NCBI GenBank assembly: GCA_041879425.1
Contig: CP090854.1
Span: 2,852,001-2,916,000 of the forward strand
Length of the DNA: 64,000 nt
DNA from: Vibrio pomeroyi
GTDB taxonomy: Bacteria > Pseudomonadota > Gammaproteobacteria > Enterobacterales > Vibrionaceae
Reading direction: 5' to 3'
In this document: piece after piece, positions 1 to 9,200 of the stretch
Position numbering within the stretch: the first letter of the stretch is position 1
Layout: each line of letters starts with the position of its first letter
Program-made: the position numbers and the translations under genes
Notes under the pieces: generated by a model
Seen by the model: the letters and a program-made list of their open reading frames with translations, nothing else
The model's database searches: none
Told to the model about the DNA's origin: nothing

Positions 1-609
1 AAACTGTTTCCAATCTTTTCGAGAGGTATCGTGCAATAGCGTATGGCATGCCAAATCACTTAGAGATTCTAATGGTTTTGTTCCTAGCAGCACTGAAGGA
101 GAACAAAGCGGAATCAGATATTCTTGATACAGCTTGTCGGCTCTTAGACCCGACCAATTGCCTCGACCATAATAGATAGCAACGTCGACATCATCCGTTA
201 GCGAGCCTTCATCCATATCCACAGCTTTGATTCGTACATCGATATCAGGTTCTTGCTGATTAAAGTCGGCAAGCCTTGGTACTAACCATTGAATGGCGAA
301 ACTTGGCGGTAAGCTGATGGTCAATGCACCCTTCTCACTTCGCTCTAGCACTTTGTCAGTGGCTTCTGCGAGTGATGTGAAAATATCTTTGATATCTAAG
401 AAGTAGCTTTGCCCTTCTTCAGTTAGCAACAAAGAACGGTTTCTTCGACGAAAAAGCTTCAAAGATAAGAATTCTTCAAGTGCTTTGATCTGGTGGCTAA
501 CCGCAGCTTGAGTAACAAACAACTCTTCTGCAGCACGCGTAAAACTCAAGTGTCGAGCAGCGGCTTCAAACACTCTTAACGAGTTTAATGGGGGTAATCG
601 ACGAGACAT
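1..609 (-). CDS. gcvA: GcvA, LysR-type regulator of glycine cleavage (3' part missing)
   Basis: Seen: an open frame read leftward from an ATG at 609 and cut by the window edge, giving 203 residues of a roughly 300-residue family. It starts MSRRLPPLNSLRVFEAAARH, followed by a helix-turn-helix with FTRAAEELFVTQAAVSHQIK, the near-invariant N-terminus of GcvA. The effector-binding domain begins around residue 90. Known: GcvA activates gcvTHP with glycine and represses with purines, and in enterobacteria it activates the divergent sRNA gene gcvB. Here the same divergent arrangement is present. The identification is strong because both the DNA-binding half and the neighbour match. Confidence 0.93.
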   Translation of the reverse strand, partial: MSRRLPPLNSLRVFEAAARHLSFTRAAEELFVTQAAVSHQIKALEEFLSLKLFRRRNRSLLLTEEGQSYFLDIKDIFTSLAEATDKVLERSEKGALTISLPPSFAIQWLVPRLADFNQQEPDIDVRIKAVDMDEGSLTDDVDVAIYYGRGNWSGLRADKLYQEYLIPLCSPSVLLGTKPLESLSDLACHTLLHDTSRKDWKQF

Positions 610-665
610 AGTTACTCTCTAAATAAGCATTAGTTTTTTTTATCTGAAACATTATAATTTGTCCA

Positions 666-694
666 TTGCCTAGCGGCCAGAGAAATTCTATATT
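666..694 (+). promoter_or_regulatory. gcvB promoter
   Basis: TTGCCT at 666-671 and TATATT at 689-694 are separated by 17 bases, a good sigma-70 promoter. It predicts a start near 701. It lies in the gcvA-gcvB intergenic region, where GcvA would be expected to bind. Confidence 0.7.
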
Positions 695-700
695 TCATTC

Positions 701-913
701 CGCAGCAGCTAGCCTGAACGGCTTGATTCTCTCTAGAATCAATTGGCTTAGCTCCTGCGATGTTGTGTTTGCAAACTCGTACTTTTCGAGTTGGGTAGAG
801 TTCTACCAAATGTTTTGTTGCAGTTATACCCTGAAACGAGGCATATACTTCCTGTATTTATTTTGACCTGTCTGTCAAATTTGTTTACACCGCCTATATG
901 GCGGTGTTTTTTT
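701..913 (+). ncRNA. gcvB: GcvB small regulatory RNA
   Basis: Seen: a GU-rich single-stranded stretch (GATGTTGTGTTTGCAA, 759-774) like the R1 seed region of enterobacterial GcvB; a downstream block with ACTTCCTGTATTTAT and then GACCTGTCTGTC, matching the conserved 3' part; and a terminator ending at 913. The predicted length of about 213 nt agrees with the roughly 205 nt of E. coli GcvB. It sits divergently next to gcvA, as in other gammaproteobacteria. Known: GcvB is an Hfq-dependent repressor of many amino-acid and peptide transporter mRNAs. The 5' end is inferred from the promoter. Confidence 0.88.
888..913 (+). terminator. Rho-independent terminator of gcvB
   Basis: A perfect 7-bp stem, CACCGCC (888-894) with GGCGGTG (900-906), has a 5-base loop and is followed by seven T. 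The same CACCGCC...GGCGGTG terminator closes E. coli gcvB. Confidence 0.93.
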
Positions 914-1176
914 ATGCCCAGAGAAAAGTAACAACAAGTTTATCAATAGCTGTGCTAATTAATCCTTACTATTTTCTCACTCTAATCACAAAATTTAACG
1001 CCCGCTTACGTAAACAATCATACGCACACAAATATAAGCACTTCATTGCACATTTTGGTAACAACTCTCACCTCAATTCTTTTTATCACACAGCCTTGTT
1101 TTTACGACAAAAAACCGTACGAGCAAGGAAGCCAAACCACTTTATCAACGACAAAATGACAATCAACCGATAAATA
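914..1176. other. Intergenic, nothing recognised
   Basis: This AT-rich spacer separates gcvB from the thiI terminator. A 91-codon frame crosses it but begins inside the gcvB terminator and has no recognisable protein features, so I see no gene here. Confidence 0.6.
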
Positions 1177-1178
1177 AA

Positions 1179-1206
1179 AAGCCGCTTACTTTTCAGTAAG
1201 CGGCTT
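1179..1206 (-). terminator. Terminator downstream of thiI
   Basis: A 12-bp perfect inverted repeat, AAGCCGCTTACT with AGTAAGCGGCTT, has a 4-base loop. It is flanked by an A-run on the left (the U-tract for minus-strand thiI) and by TTTT on the right, so it may work in both directions. Confidence 0.85.
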
Positions 1207-1249
1207 TTCATATGTGTTCTCAGACCGAAGTCATACCATCAAAGGCTAA

Positions 1250-2698
1250 CTATGGACGGTAAACCTTAACGTTTTTGAAGCCTTGCTCTTGCAAGTAAAG
1301 TGCTTGCAGACGGCTCATAACGCCACGGTCACAGTACAGTAGGTACTCTTTACCTTGGTCAAGGTCACCAAACTGAGTCGCTAGCTTGTAGAAAGGTAGG
1401 TGTTTCACTTCAACACCATCGATTTCTAGTGGGCTTTCGTCTTCTTCGTCTGGGCTACGGATATCTAGAACGATAGCGTGGTCAGCAACAGCCTGAACTT
1501 GTTCAACTTCAGGTGCTTGCTCTTGGCTCTCTTTCTCAATGTCACGAATATCCATAACACGAGCGTTCTCGATCACTTGATCCAGTACTTCAAAGTTAAA
1601 CTTAGCTTCTTCTGCTTCTAGTTTACCTTTCTTCGCTTTCACTGTTGGTTTCTTAGAGATAACACCACAGTACTCTGGCATTACTTTCGCGAAGTCTTCA
1701 GTACCGATGATACGAGAAAGATCGATGATGTCTTCTTTGTCCCAGTTGATAAGCGGACGAAGGATCAACGTGTCTGTCACGTTATCGATGTGACGAAGGT
1801 TAGTTAGCGTTTGGCTAGAAACCTGACCTAGTGCCTCACCGGTTACTAACGCTTCAATACCAAAACGCTCTGCAACCATACCACCAGCACGCATGAACAT
1901 ACGCTTAAGAACAACGCCCATTTGGCCGTCTTCTACGTTCTCAAGGATCTCAGCAACAACCGGTTCGAAATCTACAGAGATGAACTTCACTTTTGCAGAT
2001 GAACCGTATTTGTTCCATAGATAGTGAGCCACTTGCTTAACGCCAATCTCGTGCGCAGGGCCACCAAGATTGAAGAAACAGTAGTGAACCTTAGAACCGC
2101 GTTTGATGTGCAGGTAGCTTGAAACGCCAGAGTCAAAACCACCAGAGATCAAGCTTAGTAGGTCTTCTTGAGTACCAAGAGGGAAACCACCAAGGCCTTT
2201 GTGACGAGCCAGTACTTGGTTAAGTTTGTCGTTAGCCACTTCAACCTTAACCGTTACGTCTGGGTTCTTAAGTCGAACTTTCGCTGACTCAACCGCTTGG
2301 TTTAGACCGCCGCCTACGTAGCGTTCTAGCTCGATAGACGTAAAGTCATGCTTACCACGACGCTTAGCACGAACAGAGAAAGTCTTACCTTCAATGTCAG
2401 CACGGCTGCGTTCTAGTACTTGCTCGTAAATATCGTGCAAGTCTTTGAATTCAGACTGTTGAACTTCAAGAGAGTGGTGAATACCAGGAGTGTGAGTCAA
2501 AGCCTCTAACACTTCTGTGTAGTACTGGTCACTCTCAGAGGTCACTTCGATATGGTCACGACGGTTGAATACCGCAACACTTTCACAGCGATGCTGAATA
2601 ACGTTACGAATGTTGCACTCTAGAATCCTTGTGAAGCGCTTACGCACCGATTCACTTTTTACAAAAATTTCCGGATGGGGCTTAACAATAAATTTCAT
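1250..2698 (-). CDS. thiI: ThiI, tRNA 4-thiouridine synthase / thiazole sulfurtransferase
   Basis: Transfers sulfur to uridine 8 of tRNA and, in many bacteria, to ThiS for thiazole synthesis. Its 482 residues equal the E. coli length. Domain order: N-terminal ferredoxin-like plus THUMP region (about 1-165), PP-loop adenylation motif SGGFDS at 185-190, the conserved Cys344 in [10 protein letters not shown], and a C-terminal rhodanese domain (about 400-482) with the persulfide-carrying Cys456 in [11 protein letters not shown]. All catalytic residues are kept, so it is expected to be fully active. It has its own terminator and is probably monocistronic. Confidence 0.97.
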   Translation of the reverse strand: MKFIVKPHPEIFVKSESVRKRFTRILECNIRNVIQHRCESVAVFNRRDHIEVTSESDQYYTEVLEALTHTPGIHHSLEVQQSEFKDLHDIYEQVLERSRADIEGKTFSVRAKRRGKHDFTSIELERYVGGGLNQAVESAKVRLKNPDVTVKVEVANDKLNQVLARHKGLGGFPLGTQEDLLSLISGGFDSGVSSYLHIKRGSKVHYCFFNLGGPAHEIGVKQVAHYLWNKYGSSAKVKFISVDFEPVVAEILENVEDGQMGVVLKRMFMRAGGMVAERFGIEALVTGEALGQVSSQTLTNLRHIDNVTDTLILRPLINWDKEDIIDLSRIIGTEDFAKVMPEYCGVISKKPTVKAKKGKLEAEEAKFNFEVLDQVIENARVMDIRDIEKESQEQAPEVEQVQAVADHAIVLDIRSPDEEDESPLEIDGVEVKHLPFYKLATQFGDLDQGKEYLLYCDRGVMSRLQALYLQEQGFKNVKVYRP

Positions 2699-2964
2699 AG
2701 TACTTTCACAACATTAATGTTCAAAATTTTTAAAAGGCTCTTCGCCAAGTAAATTAGAGAATTTACACAGCACTTGAAGCAAGAGTAGATCATATCTAAA
2801 TCTAAGGGCGCGAATTATACATGAGAAAGTGAAACAAGGAAAAGAGTGCTTGCTTAGGCACCAGTAATAAATACGCACCTTATTAAAAATAGCACCTCTG
2901 CTCGCTATCGGCAGTGTGATGGATGCACAACATAATGATCAGCTAAGAACTAACGAAAAGATAA
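2699..2964. other. Spacer upstream of thiI
   Basis: Non-coding DNA that should contain the thiI promoter. I could not define a convincing -35/-10 pair and see no gene. Confidence 0.5.
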
Positions 2965-2995
2965 AAAGCCCAACCTCATCATAAGGTTGGGCTTT
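2965..2995 (-). terminator. Terminator of pomAB
   Basis: A 12-bp stem, AAAGCCCAACCT with AGGTTGGGCTTT, has an A-run on its left side that becomes the U-tract for the minus-strand pom operon. Confidence 0.85.
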
Positions 2996-3035
2996 CTGGT
3001 TTATTTAATCACTCGATATAACTCAGATCTCGATA

Positions 3036-3983
3036 CTATTGAGAGATAGCTGGGACTTCGTCACTGTATAGCGGCTCACCCTGCATGATGCTGATCTCTA
3101 CGCGGCGGTTTAGGCTGCGTTGCCATTCAGTATCGTTTGGCTCTACAGGCTCTGTGTCGGCCATACCGCGTACTCTCAAGCGTTGATGAGAGAACCCGCG
3201 AACCTTTTCCATCTCTTGAGCAACAGATACTGCTCGCTGTGATGATAAGTCCCAATTCGAACGATACAGCTCAGAATCAAGTCTTTGGTTATCGGTGTGC
3301 CCTGAGATTCGAACAATACCCGGAACATCTTTAACCAATTCCGCCACCTGTCTCACCAGAGGTCGGAACTTAGGCTGTAAGAAAGCAGAACCCGACGGGA
3401 ATGCGCCCTTCTCACGAATTCTAATCACAATCTGTTGACCAAGATTCTCAACCTCAATCGCGCCTTGGTCGATTTCTCGTTCCAACGCCTTCTTGATGCT
3501 CTCCATCAAGGTTTCCATCTCTTGCGATTGAGCTTCAGCCTGTTGTTGTTGTTGGTCTGACTCAGAGTTTTGATTGTCGTGAGTCGAAACCTCTGGCGAC
3601 TTGCCTCCGGTCATCTTGCCTTGGTCACGCATGGTGCCACCAGCGCGCTCAGATTCACCTTCATGAAACTCCAGCGTCTGCTGAGTAATATCAATGGTTT
3701 GCTGCATGATCACATCGATCGGTGTCGGCTCTGGACGACCAGGGCGAAACTCTTGTGCAATAATGCTGGTCCCTTTCGGGATATCTTTTACTTCTAAGCG
3801 GTTTTGTACGCCAAACGCAAACTTCATCGAGCCCGCGATCTGTTTAAATTTCAGTACGTCCATCTCAGAGAATGAGAGCAGCAGTACGAAGAAACACATC
3901 AGCAGTGACATCAAGTCAGCAAATGTCCCCATCCATTGAGGTAACCCCGGAGGAGGACATTTACATGGATTCTCTTCATCCAT
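3036..3983 (-). CDS. pomB: PomB, sodium-driven flagellar stator subunit B
   Basis: PomB and PomA form the Na+ channel that drives the polar flagellum and anchors it to peptidoglycan. Seen: 315 residues; one N-terminal membrane segment (about 17-44, TFADLMSLLMCFFVLLLSFS) with the ion-binding aspartate at residue 23 (Asp24 in V. alginolyticus numbering); a plug and linker region rich in Gln and Glu (about 100-170); and a C-terminal OmpA-like peptidoglycan-binding domain (about 185-300) with SGHTDN and the NRRVEI motif. It follows pomA by 12 bases, in one operon. Confidence 0.97.
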   Translation of the reverse strand: MDEENPCKCPPPGLPQWMGTFADLMSLLMCFFVLLLSFSEMDVLKFKQIAGSMKFAFGVQNRLEVKDIPKGTSIIAQEFRPGRPEPTPIDVIMQQTIDITQQTLEFHEGESERAGGTMRDQGKMTGGKSPEVSTHDNQNSESDQQQQQAEAQSQEMETLMESIKKALEREIDQGAIEVENLGQQIVIRIREKGAFPSGSAFLQPKFRPLVRQVAELVKDVPGIVRISGHTDNQRLDSELYRSNWDLSSQRAVSVAQEMEKVRGFSHQRLRVRGMADTEPVEPNDTEWQRSLNRRVEISIMQGEPLYSDEVPAISQ

Positions 3984-3995
3984 CTTAAACTCCTC

Positions 3996-4760
3996 TTACG
4001 CCGGTTCACCATCAATCGTGCGCTTACCTTCATTCAGGTAGCTCTTGAGGTAACCATCAATAACTCGTGGGTTCTGGCCATCTTGAATCGCTAACACGCC
4101 ATCCATCACCAAACGACGGTTGAGTGTCTCTTGGTCACGGCGCAGCGCAAGTTTATCGGCGATTGGGAAGAACACCATGTTCGAAAGAATCGCACCATAT
4201 AGTGTGGTTAAAAGTGCCACCGCCATCGCAGGACCAATCGCTTTAGGATCATCCATGTTCGAAAGCATGGCTACCAGACCAACCAAGGTACCAATCATAC
4301 CCATTGCAGGGGCAACATCACCGAATGCAGAGAACACTTTCGCGCCCTGCTCGTGACGTTCTGTCGTTAATGCGATATCTTTTTGGAGTGCAGCACGCAC
4401 CACATCACCATCATGGCCATCCACCAATAAGTCGATGCCCTTTTGCATGAAGCTGTTGCTGATTTCCATCTCTTCAAGTGCTAAGAAGCCACCTTTACGA
4501 GCAGCGTCTGCCATCTCAACCACTTTCGCGATCAAATCTTCAGGCTCATCGGCTTTAAACATAAATGCTTTGCCGGCAATTTTGGTCGCGCCAAAGAACT
4601 GCCCCATGGTGAACTTCATTAGAACAACAAATGTTGAACCACCAACCACGATCAAAATGGATGTCGTGTCATAGAACATCCCGAGGCTTCCACCTAGGAT
4701 CATTGCCATGATTACAAAGGCAAATCCACCAATCAAACCTATTAGGGTTGCTAAATCCAC
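3996..4760 (-). CDS. pomA: PomA, sodium-driven flagellar stator subunit A
   Basis: Inner-membrane stator subunit of 254 residues, equal to the known family length. Four hydrophobic segments are visible (about 5-25, 30-52, 148-170, 180-202). The large cytoplasmic loop between segments 2 and 3 carries the charged residues that contact FliG. The start is GTG at 4760, preceded by GAGGAG at good spacing. It is transcribed with pomB. The pair is typical of Vibrio polar flagella, which supports the host assignment. Confidence 0.96.
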   Translation of the reverse strand: MDLATLIGLIGGFAFVIMAMILGGSLGMFYDTTSILIVVGGSTFVVLMKFTMGQFFGATKIAGKAFMFKADEPEDLIAKVVEMADAARKGGFLALEEMEISNSFMQKGIDLLVDGHDGDVVRAALQKDIALTTERHEQGAKVFSAFGDVAPAMGMIGTLVGLVAMLSNMDDPKAIGPAMAVALLTTLYGAILSNMVFFPIADKLALRRDQETLNRRLVMDGVLAIQDGQNPRVIDGYLKSYLNEGKRTIDGEPA

Positions 4761-5057
4761 TGAGCACTCCTCATGCTTTTTTGTAGCTCTATGTCGACGA
4801 TAATCTTTTTATCGGCAAGACTATAAGATCTTTTAGTAAATTCTTGGCCTAAGTATCACACTTTTGGTTTTTGAATCACAACTATTACCCGCTTTGCTCT
4901 TATCAGCCAGTCATAAACTCGATAAAGGTGGGGTTATTCAATGAAAGTGGCTTGAAGCCTCTTAAAAACGAACTTTCTAGCAAAATTTATTGGTTACATT
5001 TGACCATATCAGCGGCCTAGGGTAACGTTCGTTCATCTTTCCAAACGCAGATTTATT

Positions 5058-5300
5058 ATGGCTACTAAGAAACCTGAAAATATGAGCTTTGAAGCAGCAA
5101 TCGAAGAGCTTGATGGCTTGGTTGATCAACTAGAAAATGGTGATCTAGCTTTAGATGATGCGCTGAAAAAATTCGAACGAGGCATCTCCCTCGCTCGTGC
5201 CGGTCAAAGTAAACTAAACGATGCTGAACAACGTGTTAGCATCCTACTGCAAAATGATGAAAATGCAGAGCTGAGTGACTTTAACCCACAACCTGAATAA
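5058..5300 (+). CDS. xseB: XseB, exonuclease VII small subunit
   Basis: 80 residues with the family signature: KKPENMSFEAAIEELDGLVD, then LENGDLALDDALKKFERGISL, forming two long helices. Several XseB copies wrap the XseA catalytic subunit to make the single-strand-specific exonuclease VII. It is the first gene of xseB-ispA-dxs, the standard gammaproteobacterial arrangement, and diverges from pomA. Confidence 0.95.
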   Translation: MATKKPENMSFEAAIEELDGLVDQLENGDLALDDALKKFERGISLARAGQSKLNDAEQRVSILLQNDENAELSDFNPQPE

Positions 5301-5320
5301 CGAATTGTATGAGATCCCCT

Positions 5321-6205
5321 ATGATCGAGACTTTATTGTCTTATCAAGCACGTAATAACGAGCAATTGAACCTTTGGCTTGATCGCCTACCACACCAAAA
5401 TCAGAATCTTATCAACGCGATGCGTTATGGATTACTTTTAGGCGGTAAACGCGCACGTCCATTTCTTGTCTACATTACAGGGGACATGCTCGGTTGTACC
5501 GCTGAAGAGCTCGATACTCCAGCCTCTGCAGTCGAATGTATTCATGCCTATTCTCTGATTCACGACGACCTTCCAGCAATGGATGACGACGAACTGCGTC
5601 GTGGCCATCAGACTTGTCACATCAAATACGATGAAGCGACCGCAATTTTAACCGGCGATGCACTACAAACTCTCGCGTTTACTATACTTGCGGAAGGCAC
5701 ATTAAGTGCTGACGGGGAAAGCAATCGCGTTCGAATGATTCAACGCCTAGCTGAAGCCTCTGGTGCTCAAGGTATGTGTATTGGTCAGGCGCTTGATATT
5801 GAAGCAGAAAACCGCGCTGTCACACTAGAAGAACTGGAAGAAGTTCACCGCAATAAAACGGGCGCTCTGATGAAGAGTGCGATTCGTTTAGGTGCACTTG
5901 CTGCTGGTGAGAAAGCGTTTGAAGTGCTGCCTCAATTAGACAAGTACGCCGATGCCATCGGGTTAGCCTTCCAAGTTCAAGACGATATCTTAGATATTAC
6001 TAGCGACACTGAAACGTTGGGTAAACCACAGGGTTCTGACCAAGATTTAAACAAAAGCACCTACCCTTCTTTGTTAGGTTTAGAGGGCGCTCAAGAAAAA
6101 GCGCAATCTCTGCTACAGGAAGCGCTTCAAGCTTTAGCTGCAATCCCATACAATACCCAGTTACTCGAAGAGTTCGCCCGATACGTCATCGAGCGCAAGA
6201 ACTAA
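5321..6205 (+). CDS. ispA: IspA, farnesyl diphosphate synthase
   Basis: Condenses isopentenyl diphosphate with dimethylallyl and then geranyl diphosphate. The first aspartate-rich motif is DDLPAMD at 82-88 and the second is DDILD at 221-225. GGKRARP at 41-47 binds diphosphate. I chose the ATG at 5321 (294 residues): it has GAG 7 bases upstream and gives the usual MIETLLSYQ start, while an ATG at 5309 lacks a ribosome-binding site. It lies 20 bases after xseB and 21 before dxs. Confidence 0.96.
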   Translation: MIETLLSYQARNNEQLNLWLDRLPHQNQNLINAMRYGLLLGGKRARPFLVYITGDMLGCTAEELDTPASAVECIHAYSLIHDDLPAMDDDELRRGHQTCHIKYDEATAILTGDALQTLAFTILAEGTLSADGESNRVRMIQRLAEASGAQGMCIGQALDIEAENRAVTLEELEEVHRNKTGALMKSAIRLGALAAGEKAFEVLPQLDKYADAIGLAFQVQDDILDITSDTETLGKPQGSDQDLNKSTYPSLLGLEGAQEKAQSLLQEALQALAAIPYNTQLLEEFARYVIERKN

Positions 6206-6226
6206 GACAATAAGCGCGCATTACCT

Positions 6227-8110
6227 ATGACTCTTGATATATCAAAGTACCCAACTCTTGCTTTGGCTGATAAGCCAGAGGATTTGCGTCTTCTTCCGAA
6301 GGAGACGCTAACACAGCTTTGTGATGAATTACGCACCTATCTTCTTAACTCAGTGAGCCAGTCAAGTGGTCACTTAGCGTCAGGCTTAGGTACGGTAGAG
6401 CTAACAGTAGCTCTGCACTACGTGTACAACACGCCTTTTGACCAATTGGTTTGGGATGTTGGCCACCAAGCATACCCGCACAAGATTCTTACTGGTCGTC
6501 GTGACCGCTTGTCGACTATCCGTCAAAAAGATGGACTACACCCATTCCCATGGCGTGAAGAGAGCGAATACGACACGCTTTCTGTTGGTCACTCTTCAAC
6601 ATCGATCAGTGCTGCTCTCGGCATGGCAATCAGTGCGAAGAAAGAAGGCAAGAATCGTAAAGTCGTGAGTGTGATTGGTGACGGCGCGATTACTGCAGGT
6701 ATGGCATTCGAAGCCATGAACCACGCAGGCGATATTCACAATGACATGCTGGTTATCCTTAACGATAACGAGATGTCGATCTCTGAAAACGTAGGTGCTC
6801 TGAACAACCACCTAGCTCAAGTTCTTTCTGGCAGTCTTTACACGTCTATTCGTGAGGGCGGCAAGAAAGTGCTATCTGGCGTTCCGCCGATTAAAGAGCT
6901 CGTTCGTCGTACAGAAGAACACCTAAAAGGCATGGTTGTTCCTGGCACCATGTTTGAAGAGTTAGGCTTTAACTACATTGGTCCGGTCGACGGGCACGAT
7001 GTGAATGAGTTGATTAAAACGCTGAAGAACATGAGAGACCTTAAAGGCCCTCAGTTCCTGCACATCATGACCAAGAAAGGCAAAGGCTACGAGCCAGCAG
7101 AGAAAGATCCAATTGGCTACCACGGTGTACCTAAGTTCGATCCTGCACACTCAAGTCTGCCTAAGAGCACCAGCTCTAAACCAACTTTCTCTAAGATTTT
7201 TGGCGACTTCCTGTGTGATATGGCCGCGCAAGATCCTAAGCTAATGGCGATCACGCCAGCAATGCGTGAAGGTTCTGGCATGGTGCGTTTCTCGAAAGAA
7301 TACCCAGAGCAATACTTCGATGTTGCAATTGCAGAGCAGCACGCTGTGACGCTAGCAACTGGTATGGCGATTGCGGGTGATAAGCCGATTGTAGCTATCT
7401 ACTCGACGTTCCTGCAACGTGGCTACGATCAACTGATCCACGATGTGGCTATCATGGATCTACCGGTGATGTTTGCGATTGACCGTGCAGGTCTTGTCGG
7501 CGCCGATGGTCAAACACACCAAGGTGCGTTCGATCTAAGCTTCATGCGTTGTATTCCAAACATGGTGATCATGGCACCAAGCGATGAAAACGAATGTCGC
7601 CAAATGCTATACACAGGCCACCAACACACAGGTCCAAGTGCCGTTCGTTACCCTCGTGGTAATGGCATGGGTACTGAAATTCAAAGTGAGTTTACTGCGC
7701 TTGAGATTGGTAAAGGTCGTATCGTTCGTGAAAGTGCGAAAGCAAAAGATGGCTCGAAAGTCGCTATCCTAAGCTTTGGTACCTTCCTTGAGAGCGCACT
7801 GCAAACCGCTGACGCTATTGATGCGACGGTTGCAGATATGCGTTTTGTGAAGCCGCTAGACGAAGCTCTGATCAAACAACTTGCTGCTGACCACGATGTA
7901 CTGGTTACTATCGAAGAAAACGCCATCGCAGGTGGTGCGGGCGCGGGTGTAATTGAGTTCTTGATGCAAGAGAAGCTGCTAATGCCAGTGTTGAACCTTG
8001 GTCTGCCAGACAAGTTTATTGCTCAAGGTACTCAAGGCGAGCTGCATGAAGAGCTTGGCTTAGATGCGAAAGGTATTGAGAAATCTATCTCTGACTACCT
8101 TGCTAAATAG
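6227..8110 (+). CDS. dxs: Dxs, 1-deoxy-D-xylulose-5-phosphate synthase
   Basis: Thiamine-diphosphate enzyme that joins pyruvate and glyceraldehyde 3-phosphate, the entry step of the MEP isoprenoid pathway. 627 residues; E. coli has 620. The cofactor motif GDGAITAG begins at 151 and runs to the ND N core near 180. The pyrimidine-domain AIAEQHAVT and the C-terminal transketolase fold are present. Being co-transcribed with ispA links supply of precursors with chain elongation. A strong terminator follows. Confidence 0.97.
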   Translation: MTLDISKYPTLALADKPEDLRLLPKETLTQLCDELRTYLLNSVSQSSGHLASGLGTVELTVALHYVYNTPFDQLVWDVGHQAYPHKILTGRRDRLSTIRQKDGLHPFPWREESEYDTLSVGHSSTSISAALGMAISAKKEGKNRKVVSVIGDGAITAGMAFEAMNHAGDIHNDMLVILNDNEMSISENVGALNNHLAQVLSGSLYTSIREGGKKVLSGVPPIKELVRRTEEHLKGMVVPGTMFEELGFNYIGPVDGHDVNELIKTLKNMRDLKGPQFLHIMTKKGKGYEPAEKDPIGYHGVPKFDPAHSSLPKSTSSKPTFSKIFGDFLCDMAAQDPKLMAITPAMREGSGMVRFSKEYPEQYFDVAIAEQHAVTLATGMAIAGDKPIVAIYSTFLQRGYDQLIHDVAIMDLPVMFAIDRAGLVGADGQTHQGAFDLSFMRCIPNMVIMAPSDENECRQMLYTGHQHTGPSAVRYPRGNGMGTEIQSEFTALEIGKGRIVRESAKAKDGSKVAILSFGTFLESALQTADAIDATVADMRFVKPLDEALIKQLAADHDVLVTIEENAIAGGAGAGVIEFLMQEKLLMPVLNLGLPDKFIAQGTQGELHEELGLDAKGIEKSISDYLAK

Positions 8111-8142
8111 CTTTCGTAAGTAAACTGCATAAGCGATAAACA

Positions 8143-8172
8143 AAAAAGGTTGGCCCTAGGGTCAACCTTTTT
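8143..8172 (+). terminator. Terminator of xseB-ispA-dxs
   Basis: Inverted repeat AAAAAGGTTGGCCC / GGGTCAACCTTTTT with one G-U pair, ending in a T-run, 32 bases after the dxs stop. A-rich and T-rich flanks suggest it may act in both directions. Confidence 0.85.
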
Positions 8173-8198
8173 AGTATCTGCTAACTGATAAACTATTC

Positions 8199-8232
8199 GC
8201 TGTTTAGCTGTTTAGCTGTTTAGCTGTTTAGC
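8199..8232. repeat. 8-bp tandem repeat (GCTGTTTA x4)
   Basis: Four exact head-to-tail copies of GCTGTTTA occupy 8199-8230, followed by GC. They sit between the dxs terminator and the 3' end of the convergent monooxygenase gene, outside any coding frame. Confidence 0.95.
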
Positions 8233-8259
8233 TTAGTAGTTAATAGCAATTAAGCCAGC

Positions 8260-8619
8260 TTAGCAACAAGGCTTAAGTACAGGTGCATCATAGTTCTCTG
8301 GTTCATCAGAGTAGATAGCAACATTGAAGTTCTCAACTAAGCCAGTCTCTTCAACACACTGCTCTTGGAAAAACTGTTGAATCTCACGGCGTTGGCAATG
8401 CGCTTCAAACGCTTCGTTATTTGCCCAGATTTCATTGAAAGCAATTGGGAAACTCTGACCTTCAGCAAACGGGCTCTGAATGTGACGAGTTACTGTGTAT
8501 TGAATACAACCATCTTCACGTAGAGTATTTGGCTCCAGTGATTTTAAAACCTCGAACAGCTCGTTCAGTTTGCCTTCTTTTGGCTGAAATTGAGCGATGC
8601 AGTAAACCTTCTTAGACAT
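8260..8619 (-). CDS. ABM-domain (YgiN-like) putative quinol monooxygenase
   Basis: 119 residues. The N-terminus VYCIAQFQPKEGKLNELFEVLK and the block REDGCIQYTV...FNEIWANNEAFEAH match the dimeric ferredoxin-like fold of the antibiotic-biosynthesis monooxygenase (ABM) family. Members act on quinols or small aromatics, or have unknown substrates. The C-terminus ends Pro-Cys-Cys, an unusual exposed cysteine pair. It stands alone on the minus strand, and its substrate cannot be told from the sequence. Confidence 0.8.
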   Translation of the reverse strand: MSKKVYCIAQFQPKEGKLNELFEVLKSLEPNTLREDGCIQYTVTRHIQSPFAEGQSFPIAFNEIWANNEAFEAHCQRREIQQFFQEQCVEETGLVENFNVAIYSDEPENYDAPVLKPCC

Positions 8620-8693
8620 TGTAATCCCTTGTTTTTTTAACTTTTAGCTTAAGCCGTTATATCTAAATCTTTATAGCAAATACAGCCTTATTC

Positions 8694-9200
8694 TTAAACT
8701 AGCCAACCTGCAAAATGCGCCACAGCATACAGCGAAATCGCCGCCATAATACCCGCCACGATATCATCAATCATGATACCTAAACCGCCATGAACTCGAG
8801 CATCTAACCAACCAATTGGCCAAGGCTTAACCATGTCGAAGAAACGGAATAGCACAAAGCCAGTTAACAGCCATTTCCAATCATCAGCAGGGATGTTCAA
8901 CATTGGCACTAGGGCCATAGTGATCCAAAAGCCGGCGAACTCGTCCCATACGATAGAACCGTGGTCATGTACGCCCATATCATCAGATGTGACTTGGCAG
9001 ATCTTGATACCAATAATGCAACTTACCACAACGATGGCAACATAAACCGGGAAAGGCAATTGAACCAACAATAAGTACAACGGAATAGACGCAAGCGTGC
9101 CCATGGTTCCTGGAATAATAGGCGATAAGCCACTGCCAAACCCCGTTGCTAATAAGTGCCAAGGGTTTTTAAGAGAGATTGCAGATAGTGGGTTTGTCAT
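8694..9200 (-). CDS. pgpA: PgpA, phosphatidylglycerophosphatase A
   Basis: Removes the phosphate from phosphatidylglycerol phosphate in the inner membrane. 168 residues with three to four hydrophobic segments. The active-site region GSGLSPIIPGTMGTLASIP near the N-terminus and the acidic block WDEFAGFWI are typical. The ATG at 9200 overlaps the thiL stop by one base (TGATG), so the two genes are translationally coupled, as in E. coli. A TTG three bases upstream is the weaker choice. Confidence 0.94.
   Translation of the reverse strand: MTNPLSAISLKNPWHLLATGFGSGLSPIIPGTMGTLASIPLYLLLVQLPFPVYVAIVVVSCIIGIKICQVTSDDMGVHDHGSIVWDEFAGFWITMALVPMLNIPADDWKWLLTGFVLFRFFDMVKPWPIGWLDARVHGGLGIMIDDIVAGIMAAISLYAVAHFAGWLV

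Noticed and set aside
666..866. 66-codon plus-strand frame
   Set aside because: Lies almost wholly within the gcvB RNA gene; no ribosome-binding site and no protein-like features.
898..1173. 91-codon plus-strand frame
   Set aside because: Starts inside the gcvB terminator loop; composition looks random and no family is recognisable.
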